Shown here one piece after another: positions 8,823 through 17,945 of a stretch of DNA of 64,000 nt (the first letter of the stretch is position 1; each line of letters starts with the position of its first letter). This stretch comes from Brevibacillus_H sp041920465. Its GTDB lineage: Bacteria; Bacillota; Bacilli; Brevibacillales; Brevibacillaceae. Below the pieces are notes generated by a model. The model had not been told where the DNA came from. It searched no databases and worked only from the letters and a program-made list of their open reading frames with translations. Location: contig JBHGXW010000019.1 of assembly GCA_041920465.1 (NCBI GenBank), forward strand, positions 1 to 64,000, in the 5' to 3' direction. The position numbers were made by a program, and so were the translations under genes.

Positions 8823-9872
8823 ATGAAAAAGTTTTTTTCCGTACTTTCTGTTACAACCTTGAGCCTCTCTTTGTTGCTCACTGGTTGCGGTGGGGGTAAA
8901 CAAGCTGCTCCGGCACCAGGACAAGAAAACCAAGCCCAACAACCAACTGGTGAAAAACCAAAAGTGAAAATCGGTATGGTTACTGACGTGGGCGGGGTTA
9001 ACGACAACTCCTTCAACCAAAGCGCGTGGGAAGGTTTGCAAAAGCTGAACAAGGATACCGGTATTGAAGTTCAATACCTGCAAAGCCAAAGTGACGCTGA
9101 ATACGTTCCTAACTTGAACCAATTCGTTAAAGATAAATGGGACCTCACTTGGGGTATTGGTTTCTTGATGGGAGATCACGTGAAAAAAGTGGCGTCTGAA
9201 AACAAAGATGCGAAATTGGCGATTATTGACGCTGAAGTAGAAGGCGTACCAAACGTTGAATCCGTTCTTTTCAAAGAGCAAGAAGGTTCCTTCCTCGTTG
9301 GGGTAGTTGCCGCTTCCATGACGAAGACCAAAAAAGTAGGTTTCGTAGGCGGTATGGACATCCCGGTTATCAAGCGCTTTGAAGCTGGCTTCACTGCTGG
9401 TGTAAAAGCTGTTGATCCTAGCGTACAAGTAATTCCGGTATACACTGGTGCGTTTGACAAACCTGACCTTGGTAAGTCTGCCGCTTCCCAATTGTACGGA
9501 CAAGGCGCTGACATCGTGTTCCACGCAGCTGGTGCAACTGGTGACGGTGTATTCAACGAAGCAAAAGACCGCAAGTCCAAAGGTGAAAATGTTTGGGTTA
9601 TCGGCGTAGACAAAGACCAGTCCCTCACATTTGGTAAGGAAATTACCCTTACTTCTATGATGAAACGCGTAGATGAAGCTGTGTATCGTGTATCCAAAGA
9701 TTTCATCAACGGCAAATTCGAAGGCGGCAAAATGGTTAAACTCGGTTTGGCTGAAAATGCTGTAGGTCTGCCTGAGACATCTAAAGATACAGTACCTGCT
9801 GACGTGCTGAAAAAAGTTGAAGAGTTCAAGAATAAAATCGTAAAAGGTGAAATCACCGTACCTGAGAAATAA
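8823..9872 (+). CDS. BMP-family lipoprotein, nucleoside ABC importer binding protein
   Basis: 349 aa with a lipoprotein signal (Lys-rich start, hydrophobic core, lipobox LLTGC at about 18-22) and a low-complexity Gly/Ala/Pro/Gln linker. The mature part is the BMP/PnrA family (IGMVTDVGGVNDNSFNQSAW, the family hallmark). Homologues PnrA, NupN/YufN and MnmA-type receptors bind purine nucleosides outside the membrane. Downstream genes encode the matching ATPase and two permeases. Initiation has GGGGG about 10 nt and GAAGG immediately upstream. Confidence 0.9.
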   Translation: MKKFFSVLSVTTLSLSLLLTGCGGGKQAAPAPGQENQAQQPTGEKPKVKIGMVTDVGGVNDNSFNQSAWEGLQKLNKDTGIEVQYLQSQSDAEYVPNLNQFVKDKWDLTWGIGFLMGDHVKKVASENKDAKLAIIDAEVEGVPNVESVLFKEQEGSFLVGVVAASMTKTKKVGFVGGMDIPVIKRFEAGFTAGVKAVDPSVQVIPVYTGAFDKPDLGKSAASQLYGQGADIVFHAAGATGDGVFNEAKDRKSKGENVWVIGVDKDQSLTFGKEITLTSMMKRVDEAVYRVSKDFINGKFEGGKMVKLGLAENAVGLPETSKDTVPADVLKKVEEFKNKIVKGEITVPEK

Positions 9873-9892
9873 GCCTTACGCTTTAAGGGACA

Positions 9893-9926
9893 CAAGGCTA
9901 GTTAATATTATAACTAGCCTTGTTTT
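9893..9926 (+). terminator. Intra-operon terminator between BMP lipoprotein and ATPase
   Basis: CAAGGCTAGTTA / TAACTAGCCTTG with a 6-nt loop followed by TTTTC: a strong intrinsic terminator inside an otherwise co-directional operon. Such placement usually lets the abundant binding protein be made in excess of the membrane parts by partial read-through. Confidence 0.85.
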
Positions 9927-9965
9927 CTACCTATCTGATTACCCACAAAGACGGGGTGAACAATT

Positions 9966-11507
9966 TTGAGTCAAGTTCAAACAGTAGTTGAAATGAGAGG
10001 CATCACGAAAAGGTTTCCGGGAATAGTCGCAAACGACAACATTAACCTCAAAGTAAGAAAAGGCGAGATTCACGCTTTGCTTGGGGAGAACGGTGCCGGT
10101 AAATCTACCCTGATGAATATCTTGTTTGGTTTGTATCAACCAGAAGAAGGCGAAATCCTGATTAATGAAAAACCAGTAAAAATAACCAACCCGAATGTAG
10201 CTAATGATCTGGGTATCGGAATGGTACATCAGCATTTTATGTTAGTCGAACCTTTTACCGTAACGGAAAACATTATTTTGGGAAAAGAACCACGTAGCGG
10301 GTTAAAAATAAATATCGAACAGGCTGCGAAAGAGGTACAAGCACTATCTGAAAAATACGGACTGAAAGTAGATCCGCACGCAAAAATTGAAGAGATTTCC
10401 GTTGGAATGCAGCAGCGGGTGGAAATTTTGAAAACGCTCTATCGCGGTGCCGATATCTTAATCTTCGATGAACCGACAGCTGTGTTGACTCCTCAAGAAA
10501 TCAACGAACTAATCGATATTATGCATAACCTCGTAAAAGAGGGTAAGACCATTATTTTGATCACGCACAAATTAAAAGAAATCATGAAGGTTTGTGACAG
10601 CGTTACGATTATCCGCCGCGGAAAAGTAATTGATTCGCTCAAAGTGGCCGATACCAATGCAGACGAATTGGCTGCCAAAATGGTTGGACGTGAGGTTCAT
10701 TTCCATGTGGATAAGGCCCCCTCTCAGCCAAAAGATGTGATTCTTTCCGTGCAAAACGTAACGGCGCTTGGAAACCGCGGAGTGAATGCGCTCAATAATC
10801 TTTCCCTTGAAGTGAGAGCAGGAGAAGTGCTTGGGATTGCCGGTGTTGACGGAAACGGGCAAAGTGAATTGATCGAAGTGCTGACCGGTCTTCGAAAGGC
10901 GCAAAGCGGTAAAGTTCTGTTAAAAGGCAACGACATAACCAATAAATCACCTCGTGTTATCTCTGAAGCGGGCTTGTCCCATATCCCGGAAGACCGCCAT
11001 AAACGTGGCTTGGTGCTCGATTTCAGCATGAGTGAAAACATGGTGTTGGAAACTTATTTCCACCCGGAATTTAATAAGAACGGCTTCTTGGATTACAACG
11101 CTATCAATAAACACGCGGAAAAGCTGATTCAAGAATTTGATGTGCGGACGCCAAGCATCCATACATTGGCCCGTGCGCTTTCCGGCGGTAACCAGCAGAA
11201 AGCGATCATTGCCCGTGAAGTGGACAAAGATCCTGATTTGCTAATCGCCGCTCAGCCAACACGTGGATTGGATGTAGGGGCGATCGAGTTTATTCACAAA
11301 CGTTTGATCGAGCAGCGTGACAAAGGAAAAGCTGTCCTTTTGATTTCGCTTGAGCTTGACGAGATTATGAACGTATCCGACCGGATCGCGGTTATTTATG
11401 AAGGCCAGATTGTGGGAATTGTTGACCCGAAACAGACTTCCGAACAAGAGCTCGGACTCATGATGTCGGGCGGAAAACGTATGCAAGGAGGGGGAAACGA
11501 TGAATAA
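9966..11507 (+). CDS. Nucleoside ABC importer ATPase (NupO/YufO-like)
   Basis: 513 aa from TTG 9966 (RBS GGGGTGA). Two ABC domains in tandem as in sugar/nucleoside importers. First: Walker A GENGAGKST, signature ISVGMQQRVEI, Walker B ILIFDEPTAVLTP. Second: degenerate Walker A GVDGNGQSE, signature LSGGNQQKAIIARE, and LLIAAQPTRGLDVGA in place of Walker B, which is normal for this family. Stop overlaps the start of the first permease by 8 nt, so the proteins are translationally coupled. Confidence 0.93.
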   Translation: MSQVQTVVEMRGITKRFPGIVANDNINLKVRKGEIHALLGENGAGKSTLMNILFGLYQPEEGEILINEKPVKITNPNVANDLGIGMVHQHFMLVEPFTVTENIILGKEPRSGLKINIEQAAKEVQALSEKYGLKVDPHAKIEEISVGMQQRVEILKTLYRGADILIFDEPTAVLTPQEINELIDIMHNLVKEGKTIILITHKLKEIMKVCDSVTIIRRGKVIDSLKVADTNADELAAKMVGREVHFHVDKAPSQPKDVILSVQNVTALGNRGVNALNNLSLEVRAGEVLGIAGVDGNGQSELIEVLTGLRKAQSGKVLLKGNDITNKSPRVISEAGLSHIPEDRHKRGLVLDFSMSENMVLETYFHPEFNKNGFLDYNAINKHAEKLIQEFDVRTPSIHTLARALSGGNQQKAIIAREVDKDPDLLIAAQPTRGLDVGAIEFIHKRLIEQRDKGKAVLLISLELDEIMNVSDRIAVIYEGQIVGIVDPKQTSEQELGLMMSGGKRMQGGGNDE

Positions 11508-12570
11508 AGTGATCCGGATTATGACCAAAGAATCGTTTCTGATTCCTCTTGTTGCGATTCTGCTTGGATTAATCACCGGCGCAATTGCCATGCTTGCGGG
11601 CGGATTTGATCCGATTCTGGCTTATCAATCCCTGGTGAAAAAAGTATTTGGCGACGTATACAACTTCGGGGAAACGATTCGCCAAATTACACCGTTAATC
11701 TTTACCGGTTTATCTGTTGCCTTCGCATTCCGTACCGGACTGTTTAACATCGGTGCCGAGGGGCAGTTTATTATGGGGATGCTTGCATCGGTGTACGTCG
11801 GTGTAGCATTTGATCTGCCGCCGTACATTCATGCACCGCTTGCATTACTTGCGGGAGCATTGGCTGGCGGACTCTGGGGTGCGATTGCCGGTTACCTGAA
11901 AGCAGCACGAGGTGTACATGAAGTTATCACCACGATCATGTTAAACTGGATAGCCCTTTATTTTGCCAACTTTATTTTGTCTGCTTTCCTCGTACCTGAA
12001 GGACAACAACGTTCCAAGGATATTCATGAATCGGCTTCTATTTCAATCGGCTGGCTTTCTGAGATGTTTGACAGCGCCCGCTTGCATTGGGGCACACTAA
12101 TCGCATTGATTGCTGCCGTTATTTTCTATGTATTGCTGTGGAAAACCAAGACAGGCTTTGAGCTTCGCTCCGTCGGATTTAACCCGCACGCATCCGAATA
12201 TGCTGGAATGAATGTCAACAAAAACGTGATTAACGCCATGTTAGGTGCAGGAATTTTTGCCGGATTGGGCGGCGCAGGCGAAGTGCTTGGCGTATTCCAT
12301 TACCAAGCCATTATGGCGGCGATGCCAGGCTATGGATTTGACGGGATCGCTGTCGCCTTGATCGGAGGTAATACTCCATTTGGAGTGGTACTGGGAGCGA
12401 TTCTGTTTGGAGCGCTTACGTTCGGAGCTACCGGCATGAAGTTCGGTGCCGGTGTTCCTGTTGAATTAATCCGTGTGGTTATTGCTTCTGTCATCTTCTT
12501 CGTGGCAGCCCACGGAATTGTTAAGCTGTTCTTAAAACCAATTCTTTCGAAAAAAAGAGAGGAGTTGTAG
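11500..12570 (+). CDS. Nucleoside ABC importer permease 1 (NupP/YufP-like)
   Basis: 356 aa, about nine membrane helices, BPD_transp_2 family. Family motifs include FRTGLFNIGAEGQ, ARGVHEVITTIMLNWIA and the cytoplasmic coupling region LRSVGFNPHASEYAGMN. It begins within the ATPase gene and is followed 3 nt later by the second permease, so it is the first half of a heterodimeric channel. Confidence 0.93.
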   Translation: MNKVIRIMTKESFLIPLVAILLGLITGAIAMLAGGFDPILAYQSLVKKVFGDVYNFGETIRQITPLIFTGLSVAFAFRTGLFNIGAEGQFIMGMLASVYVGVAFDLPPYIHAPLALLAGALAGGLWGAIAGYLKAARGVHEVITTIMLNWIALYFANFILSAFLVPEGQQRSKDIHESASISIGWLSEMFDSARLHWGTLIALIAAVIFYVLLWKTKTGFELRSVGFNPHASEYAGMNVNKNVINAMLGAGIFAGLGGAGEVLGVFHYQAIMAAMPGYGFDGIAVALIGGNTPFGVVLGAILFGALTFGATGMKFGAGVPVELIRVVIASVIFFVAAHGIVKLFLKPILSKKREEL

Positions 12571-12573
12571 AAA

Positions 12574-13542
12574 ATGGATTGGTTAACAATCATCAGTAAC
12601 TTAGTTCATGACACAGTCGTATTCTCTACAGCCCTCATCTTTGCATCACTTGGAGGCGTATATTCTGAGCGCTCCGGTGTCGTCAATATCGCCCTGGAAG
12701 GCATGATGGTCATTGGGGCCTTCACGGGTGCGGTTGTTACGTTCTTCATGCAATCTGTTTTTCCGTCTCCATCGATGATGGCACCTTGGATCGGATTCTT
12801 GGCGGCGATTATTGCCGGCGCAATTTTTGCCATTCCGCATGCTGTTGCCTCTGTTACATTTAAAGCAGACCAGGTCGTTAGCGGGGTTGCACTGAATTTC
12901 TTAGCGGTTGGTTTGTCCGTCTATTTAACCAAGATCATATTCCATGGTGCCGGTCAAACGACTACTCTTTCCAGCGTTTTTACCAAATGGGATATTCCTC
13001 TTCTCGGCGACATTCCTTATTTGGGCCACGCCGTCTTTGAAGCATATCCTACCAGTTACATCGCCTTTGCGTTGGTAGCGGTAACCTGGTTTGTCCTGTT
13101 CAAAACCCGTTTCGGACTGCGTTTGCGTGCAGTTGGGGAACATCCACGTGCAGCGGATACAGCCGGAATTAACGTAAAACGGATGCGATATACCGCTGTA
13201 TTGATCAGCGGCGCTTTGGCTGCGATGGGTGGAGCGACTATTTCCCTTACTACAACGAGCAACTTTTCGCATAATACAGTATCGGGTCAAGGCTTTATCG
13301 CCCTTGCTGCATTAATTTTCGGTAAGTGGCATCCGGCCGGAGCAATGGGGGCAGCGCTCTTTTTCGGTGTTGCGCAAGCAGTGAAATCATTGGTCCAAGT
13401 ACTTGGCTTAACCGCATATATCCCAATCGAGTTTATCTTCATGCTTCCATACATTTTAACCATTCTGGTCTTGGCCGGATTCGTGGGTCGTTCCAATTCA
13501 CCGGCGGCACTGGGTAAAGCATACGAAACAGGTTCTCGTTAA
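12574..13542 (+). CDS. Nucleoside ABC importer permease 2 (NupQ/YufQ-like)
   Basis: 322 aa, multi-helix BPD_transp_2 permease with SERSGVVNIALEGMM, VVSGVALNFLAVGLS and coupling helix LRAVGEHPRAADTAGIN. Pairs with the preceding permease. RBS AGAGGAG overlaps the upstream stop. A terminator follows, so it closes the importer operon. Confidence 0.93.
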   Translation: MDWLTIISNLVHDTVVFSTALIFASLGGVYSERSGVVNIALEGMMVIGAFTGAVVTFFMQSVFPSPSMMAPWIGFLAAIIAGAIFAIPHAVASVTFKADQVVSGVALNFLAVGLSVYLTKIIFHGAGQTTTLSSVFTKWDIPLLGDIPYLGHAVFEAYPTSYIAFALVAVTWFVLFKTRFGLRLRAVGEHPRAADTAGINVKRMRYTAVLISGALAAMGGATISLTTTSNFSHNTVSGQGFIALAALIFGKWHPAGAMGAALFFGVAQAVKSLVQVLGLTAYIPIEFIFMLPYILTILVLAGFVGRSNSPAALGKAYETGSR

Positions 13543-13565
13543 GAAAAGCTTCTATCGAATTTTTC

Positions 13566-13591
13566 GAAGCCGCCACTGTGCGGCTTCTTTG
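13566..13591 (+). terminator. Intrinsic terminator of the BMP importer operon
   Basis: GAAGCCGC-cactgt-GCGGCTTC followed by TTTGG, 24 nt after the permease stop. Confidence 0.75.
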
Positions 13592-13679
13592 GTCAAAAAT
13601 CCGGTTTTCTAATAAAGGGGTTTGGCTGGGGAGAGACTATATTCGTACATCATCGCGATAAATGAGGAGGATGTATGGA

Positions 13680-13835
13680 ATGTGGACTTGCCCCTACTGC
13701 GGCCAAAGTGTTGGCCAGCCTTTCCGAGACAGCCAACTTCATGGTATGCTTTGTATGAATCCGCTCTGCGGACGATTTGATGACCGTACAGAAACACAGG
13801 ATTCATGGGATGAATGGGATTCACATGATTTATAA
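13680..13835 (+). CDS. 51-aa protein with two Cys pairs, possible zinc ribbon
   Basis: Starts at ATG 13680 with GAGGAGG 9 nt upstream; ATG 13671 is in frame but abuts the RBS. The product begins MWTCPYCGQSVG and contains CMNPLC, i.e. CxxC then about 20 residues and CxxxxC, with an acidic Trp/Asp-rich tail (DSWDEWDSHDL). This is the layout of a small zinc-binding protein; function unknown. It is flanked by terminators (13566 and 13871), so it is a single-gene transcript between the nucleoside importer and the sigma-54 activator. The spacing of the Cys pairs and the strong RBS argue that it is real. Confidence 0.6.
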   Translation: MWTCPYCGQSVGQPFRDSQLHGMLCMNPLCGRFDDRTETQDSWDEWDSHDL

Positions 13836-13870
13836 CGAACCGGAAATTTTATAAAAAGAAGAGGAAATGA

Positions 13871-13900
13871 GGAGCGGTCATAACGCTCCTTTTCTCTTTT
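13871..13900 (+). terminator. Intrinsic terminator after the Cys-pair protein
   Basis: GGAGCG-gtcataa-CGCTCC followed by TTTTCTCTTTT. Confidence 0.8.
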
Positions 13901-13940
13901 GTCACGATTTGGTAACATAATATCAAGAGGAGGTGTTGGC

Positions 13941-15677
13941 GTGAACAATAGTACGCAGGAAGCACGAATCGTTTCTGATCAATTGATCGAATTTTTAGAA
14001 TCGTTCAGGATCGGTGTTACGATAGTCGATTCGAATGGAATCATTGTCCATATGAATACAAGCGGATGTCAACTGTTAGGCCTGAAACTGTCGGAAGTGA
14101 TTTCCCGCTCCATTACCAGCATTGCGCCTGGAACTGACATGATCCAGGTTATTCGCGAAGGAAAGCCCAGCGTTAGGCGGGAAGTTCGTTTTGGAGACAA
14201 GCTTTTGCTGGCGGACCGAACACCTCTCGTGATCAATGGGGAAATCGTCGGGGGACTTTCGGTGTTTCAGGAACTAGGCGAAGTGGAGCATGTCACCAAA
14301 AGATTGTCTGAGCAAGAAAAAGAACTTCGCTATTTTAAAGAATTGGTGGATCAGCTATACGATGGCATCCTGATGTGCAACAAGGAAGGCTATATCACCA
14401 TGATTAACCAGACGTATTGCGACTTTCTGGGTACAACGATTGAAGAGGCAATCGGCAAGCATGTTACCGAAGTCGTCGAGAATACCCGGATGCACGTTGT
14501 CTTGGAGACAGGCAAGCCGGAGCTGGGACAATTAATGAGGATTGGCGACAGGGAGATTATCGTCAGCCGGATGCCTCTGCGTGAAGGCGATCAAGTCGTG
14601 GGAGCACTGGGGAAGGTTGTGTTTAGCGATTTAAGGGAATTACGCAGCATGGTAGAACGTTATAACATTATGGAGCGCAAACTTGATTTTTACCGTCAAG
14701 AATTGAAGCGTATGGTAAGTGCCAAGTATTCCTTTGACCATATATTCGCCGATCATCCGCTGATGAAAGACGCCATTCAAATGGCTAAACGGGTAGCCAA
14801 TACCAAATCGTCCATCCTCATATTGGGCGAGAGCGGTACAGGAAAAGAATTGTTTGCCCATTCCATCCACGAAGCAAGCCCTCGCTCGGAACATGCGTTT
14901 GTTCGTGTCAATTGTGCGGCTATTCCTAAAGATCTGATAGAAGCCGAACTGTTCGGCTATGAGGAAGGGGCTTTTACCGGGGCCAAAAAAGGCGGGAAGC
15001 CGGGGAAAATTGAACTGGCACACGGCGGCACCCTGTTTTTGGATGAAATTGGTGATATGCCGCTTGATATGCAGGTAAAACTTTTGCGAGTGCTGCAAGA
15101 AAGAGAAGTGGAGAGAGTTGGGGCAACCCGCCCGATTCCCGTGGATATACGTATCATCGCGGCTACGCACCGGCCGCTGGAAGAGTTGATGCGGCAAGGA
15201 AAGTTCCGTGAAGATTTATTTTACCGCCTGCATGTGTTTACCATTAATATTCCGCCGCTTCGTGAACAAGGCAATTCAATTCTTTCTCTAGCCCATCACC
15301 TGATCAAGCAGTTAAATCGCGAGCTTTATACATATGTGGAGGGCATGACCAGGCAGGTAGAAGAAATATTTCTCTCTCACCGCTGGCCAGGCAATGTCCG
15401 GGAGCTTCACAATGTCTTGGAGAGAGCCGTCCAATTGGCAGAACGGGGTATGCTGGAGGAAGAGCATCTTCCCGTCTATTTACAGAATCGCCCGGTTGTC
15501 CATCCGCAAGAGGGCTTATCACTTGATTTAGAAGCAGAATTGGCCAGAACAGAAAAACGGGTGGTGGAAATGGCATTAAAACAGTGCGGCGGAAATAAAG
15601 TGCAAGCAGCGCAACTCTTAGGGATTCATCGGGCAAGCTTGTACCGCAAACTGGAGAAATACGGAATTGAAGGATAA
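13941..15677 (+). CDS. Sigma-54-dependent activator with two PAS domains
   Basis: 578 aa from GTG 13941 (RBS AAGAGGAGG, 8 nt); TTG 13899 would add 14 unsupported residues. Order: PAS about 12-110, PAS about 125-235, AAA+ sigma-54 contact domain about 260-490 with Walker A GESGTGKE, the GAFTGA loop needed to contact sigma-54, and LFLDEIGDMPLDMQ, then a Fis-type HTH (NKVQAAQLLGIHRASLYRKL). PAS input implies a small ligand or redox cue, with no receiver domain. The -24/-12 promoter of the next operon is only 154 nt downstream, making that operon the likely target. RocR/BkdR/AcoR are family relatives. Confidence 0.92.
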   Translation: MNNSTQEARIVSDQLIEFLESFRIGVTIVDSNGIIVHMNTSGCQLLGLKLSEVISRSITSIAPGTDMIQVIREGKPSVRREVRFGDKLLLADRTPLVINGEIVGGLSVFQELGEVEHVTKRLSEQEKELRYFKELVDQLYDGILMCNKEGYITMINQTYCDFLGTTIEEAIGKHVTEVVENTRMHVVLETGKPELGQLMRIGDREIIVSRMPLREGDQVVGALGKVVFSDLRELRSMVERYNIMERKLDFYRQELKRMVSAKYSFDHIFADHPLMKDAIQMAKRVANTKSSILILGESGTGKELFAHSIHEASPRSEHAFVRVNCAAIPKDLIEAELFGYEEGAFTGAKKGGKPGKIELAHGGTLFLDEIGDMPLDMQVKLLRVLQEREVERVGATRPIPVDIRIIAATHRPLEELMRQGKFREDLFYRLHVFTINIPPLREQGNSILSLAHHLIKQLNRELYTYVEGMTRQVEEIFLSHRWPGNVRELHNVLERAVQLAERGMLEEEHLPVYLQNRPVVHPQEGLSLDLEAELARTEKRVVEMALKQCGGNKVQAAQLLGIHRASLYRKLEKYGIEG

Positions 15678-15769
15678 TACAGGGTGTGTCGCAAAAAAGT
15701 ATCATGTCTCATCCTTGCGGCAACAAACTGTCACAAATTTGCAACAATTAACCGAACTATGGGTTTTTT

Positions 15770-15847
15770 TAAGAGGTTTGGACCGTCCGAAACAGCATTT
15801 GCTACAGCCGGTGGGTTTTTCAAGAGGTTTTGGCATAAGTCTTGCTT
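15770..15847 (+). promoter_or_regulatory. Sigma-54 (-24/-12) promoter with upstream repeat elements
   Basis: TGGCATAAGTCTTGCTT at 15831-15847 fits the sigma-54 consensus TGGCAC-N5-TTGCW with exact spacing (GG at 15832-15833, GC at 15844-15845). Upstream, AAGAGGTTTGGACCGTCCG at about 15771-15789 contains an interrupted palindrome (GTTTGGAC / GTCCGAAAC), and the AAGAGGTTT element recurs at 15822-15830. These could be activator binding sites. The SDR start codon is 44 nt after the -12 box. Confidence 0.85.
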
Positions 15848-15890
15848 ACTCTATAATTGAAAACGTTTTCATATATGGAAAGGAGGACTT

Positions 15891-16682
15891 ATGACACCAT
15901 TAGCTCTATCCAAACGAATTGCCCTGATTACAGGAGGTGCAAGTGGAATCGGTTTGGCTATTGCTTCCAAGCTTTATGAAGCAGGAAGCGAGATTGCCAT
16001 CGCCGACCTCGACCTGAAGCGGGCAGAAGCGGCTCTCCAGCAGTTGCCGGATCATTTATCTCAACGAAAAATTGCCATTCAGGTTGACATGGCAGACGCA
16101 GAATCGGTGCGCCAAATGGTCGCATCTTGTGAACAGCAGCTTGGCAGAGTCGATATTTTGGTCAATAACGCCGGATTTCAGCATGTAGCGCCGATTGAAT
16201 CATTTCCGGTTGAGGTGTTTCAACAATTGCTTAACGTTATGCTGGTAGGCCCGTTTGTCGCTACTAAGGCGGTGTTCGCCAAAATGAAAGAACGAGGATT
16301 TGGCCGGATCATTAACATTTCTTCGATCAACGGGAAAATCGGAGCGCCGTATAAAGCAGGATACTGTTCAGCCAAGCATGGAATCATCGGGTTAACCAGA
16401 GTGACGGCCGTGGAAGCAGCAGACTCCGGCATTACTTGCAATGCCATTTGTCCGGGATTTGTCGACACTCCGCTGGTACGCAACCAGTTGGAAGCGTTGG
16501 GGAACGAATATCAAGTGGAGATCGACCGGGTTGTGGAGGAAGTCATTTTGAAACAGGTTCCGCAAAATCGCTTGCTGGACCCATCCGAGATCGGCGAGTT
16601 TGCTGTCTTCCTGGCTTCGGACGCGGCTGCCGGCATCACCGGGCAGGCCATCAATGTTTCCGGCGGCTATGTCATGCATTAA
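15891..16682 (+). CDS. SDR dehydrogenase, 3-hydroxybutyrate dehydrogenase-like
   Basis: 263 aa, RBS AAAGGAGG. Classical SDR: cofactor motif TGGASGIG, NNAG, catalytic Ser-Tyr-Lys (ISSINGKIG, YCSAKHG) and the C-terminal PGFVDTPLVRNQ and GITGQAINVSGGYVMH typical of D-3-hydroxybutyrate dehydrogenases, which interconvert 3-hydroxybutyrate and acetoacetate with NAD. First gene after the -24/-12 promoter and 20 nt before the ABC binding protein, so expressed as one operon with the importer. Substrate is inferred from family resemblance. Confidence 0.85.
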   Translation: MTPLALSKRIALITGGASGIGLAIASKLYEAGSEIAIADLDLKRAEAALQQLPDHLSQRKIAIQVDMADAESVRQMVASCEQQLGRVDILVNNAGFQHVAPIESFPVEVFQQLLNVMLVGPFVATKAVFAKMKERGFGRIINISSINGKIGAPYKAGYCSAKHGIIGLTRVTAVEAADSGITCNAICPGFVDTPLVRNQLEALGNEYQVEIDRVVEEVILKQVPQNRLLDPSEIGEFAVFLASDAAAGITGQAINVSGGYVMH

Positions 16683-16702
16683 TAAAAAAAGGGGGATTCA
16701 AG

Positions 16703-17917
16703 ATGAAGAAATTAAGTTTATGGTTGTCGGTTCTCATGCTGTTCGGACTTATCGCCGCAGGCTGCGGCCCTAAGCTGGATCAACCGGCCAATGGCTCACA
16801 AGGAGCGGCCCCTGCCTCTTCAGGATCGCCTACGGCAGCGGCAGGCGGCGAATTTAATGTTGGTTTGGCGATTTCTCTCAGCGGAGGAACTGCCAAATTC
16901 GGGGAAGCTGTGAAGCGCGGCGCAGAACTTGCGATCGAAGAGTTTAATGCTTCCGGCGGAGCAAACGGACAGAAGGCCAAACTGATTGTTTATGACGACG
17001 AAGCAAAGCCGGAAAAATCTGTGGAAATCGTGCAGCGGTTAATTCAACAAGATAAAGTGGTCGCCTTTGTCGGACCGGCGAACAGCGGCAATGCCAAAGC
17101 TCACGTGAAGTTTGCGCAAGAAGCGGGTGTAGCGGAAGTAATTCCGGTGGCCACTGCAACTGCTATTACCAAAACATTCGAAAAAGAAGAGAAAAACTAC
17201 ATTTTCCGTGTCAGCCCATATGATCGCGGCCAAGTGGAGACGATGCTCAAATGGCTGGTGGAAGAAAAGAAATTCAGCAAAATTGGCTTATTGCATGATA
17301 CAACCGGATACGGCCAAGGCGGAAAAGCGGACGTTGAAGCATTGATGAAGGAAAAATACAATCTGGCTCCGACCGTGATTGAATCCTTCCAGGTGAACGA
17401 CACCAACATGGAAGCACAGCTTACCAAAATGCGTGATGCCCAGGTAGAAGCCGTCATTTTCTACGGATTGGCACCTGAGGCAGCACAATATCTCAAATCC
17501 CGCGAAAAACTAAATTACAATCCGATTACCGTTGCTTCCTGGGCCATGGGTGACCCGACTGTAAAAGAACTCGTCGGAGATTTGGTCAACAAAGACGTGT
17601 ATATGGTTCAATCCTTCACCATTGATCAAAGTGATGAGGCCAAGAAGTTCCATGACAAAGTGGTAGCCAAATACGGCCAGGATATTTTCCCGATTGCTTC
17701 GGCCCAAGGATATGATTGTACCCGTCTTATTCTCGAAGCAGTGAAGAAGGCAGGCACTGATTCCAAGGCAATCCGTGACGCGATCGAGAATATGGAAGGC
17801 TTCAAAGGGGTAACGGCAATAGGCGAGAAGCCGTTCACCAAAGAAAATCACGAGGGATTGACCAGCGCCAACATGTTCCTGGCGACTTATAAAGACGGTG
17901 TGATCGTGAAGCCTTAA
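16703..17917 (+). CDS. Branched-chain-type ABC substrate-binding lipoprotein
   Basis: 404 aa from ATG 16703 (RBS AAAGGGGG). Lipoprotein signal with lipobox IAAGC, a Ser/Ala/Pro linker, then a type I periplasmic-binding fold of the LivJ/Peripla_BP_6 family (FNVGLAISLSGGTAKFGEAV, YDDEAKPEKSVE, VAFVGPANSG). Family members carry branched amino acids, amides, urea or short-chain acids, so the ligand cannot be read from sequence alone. Neighbourhood with the dehydrogenase suggests a hydroxy- or keto-acid. Confidence 0.9.
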   Translation: MKKLSLWLSVLMLFGLIAAGCGPKLDQPANGSQGAAPASSGSPTAAAGGEFNVGLAISLSGGTAKFGEAVKRGAELAIEEFNASGGANGQKAKLIVYDDEAKPEKSVEIVQRLIQQDKVVAFVGPANSGNAKAHVKFAQEAGVAEVIPVATATAITKTFEKEEKNYIFRVSPYDRGQVETMLKWLVEEKKFSKIGLLHDTTGYGQGGKADVEALMKEKYNLAPTVIESFQVNDTNMEAQLTKMRDAQVEAVIFYGLAPEAAQYLKSREKLNYNPITVASWAMGDPTVKELVGDLVNKDVYMVQSFTIDQSDEAKKFHDKVVAKYGQDIFPIASAQGYDCTRLILEAVKKAGTDSKAIRDAIENMEGFKGVTAIGEKPFTKENHEGLTSANMFLATYKDGVIVKP

Positions 17918-17945
17918 CGCTTACGTTACGAGGGGAGGGGAATCC

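Noticed and set aside
12574..13542. Sugar (ribose) importer assignment for the BMP operon
   Set aside because: BMP receptor signature and permease motifs fit nucleoside importers better.
16436..16702. 89-codon extension of the substrate-binding protein
   Set aside because: Lies inside the SDR gene; lipoprotein signal and RBS fix the start at 16703.
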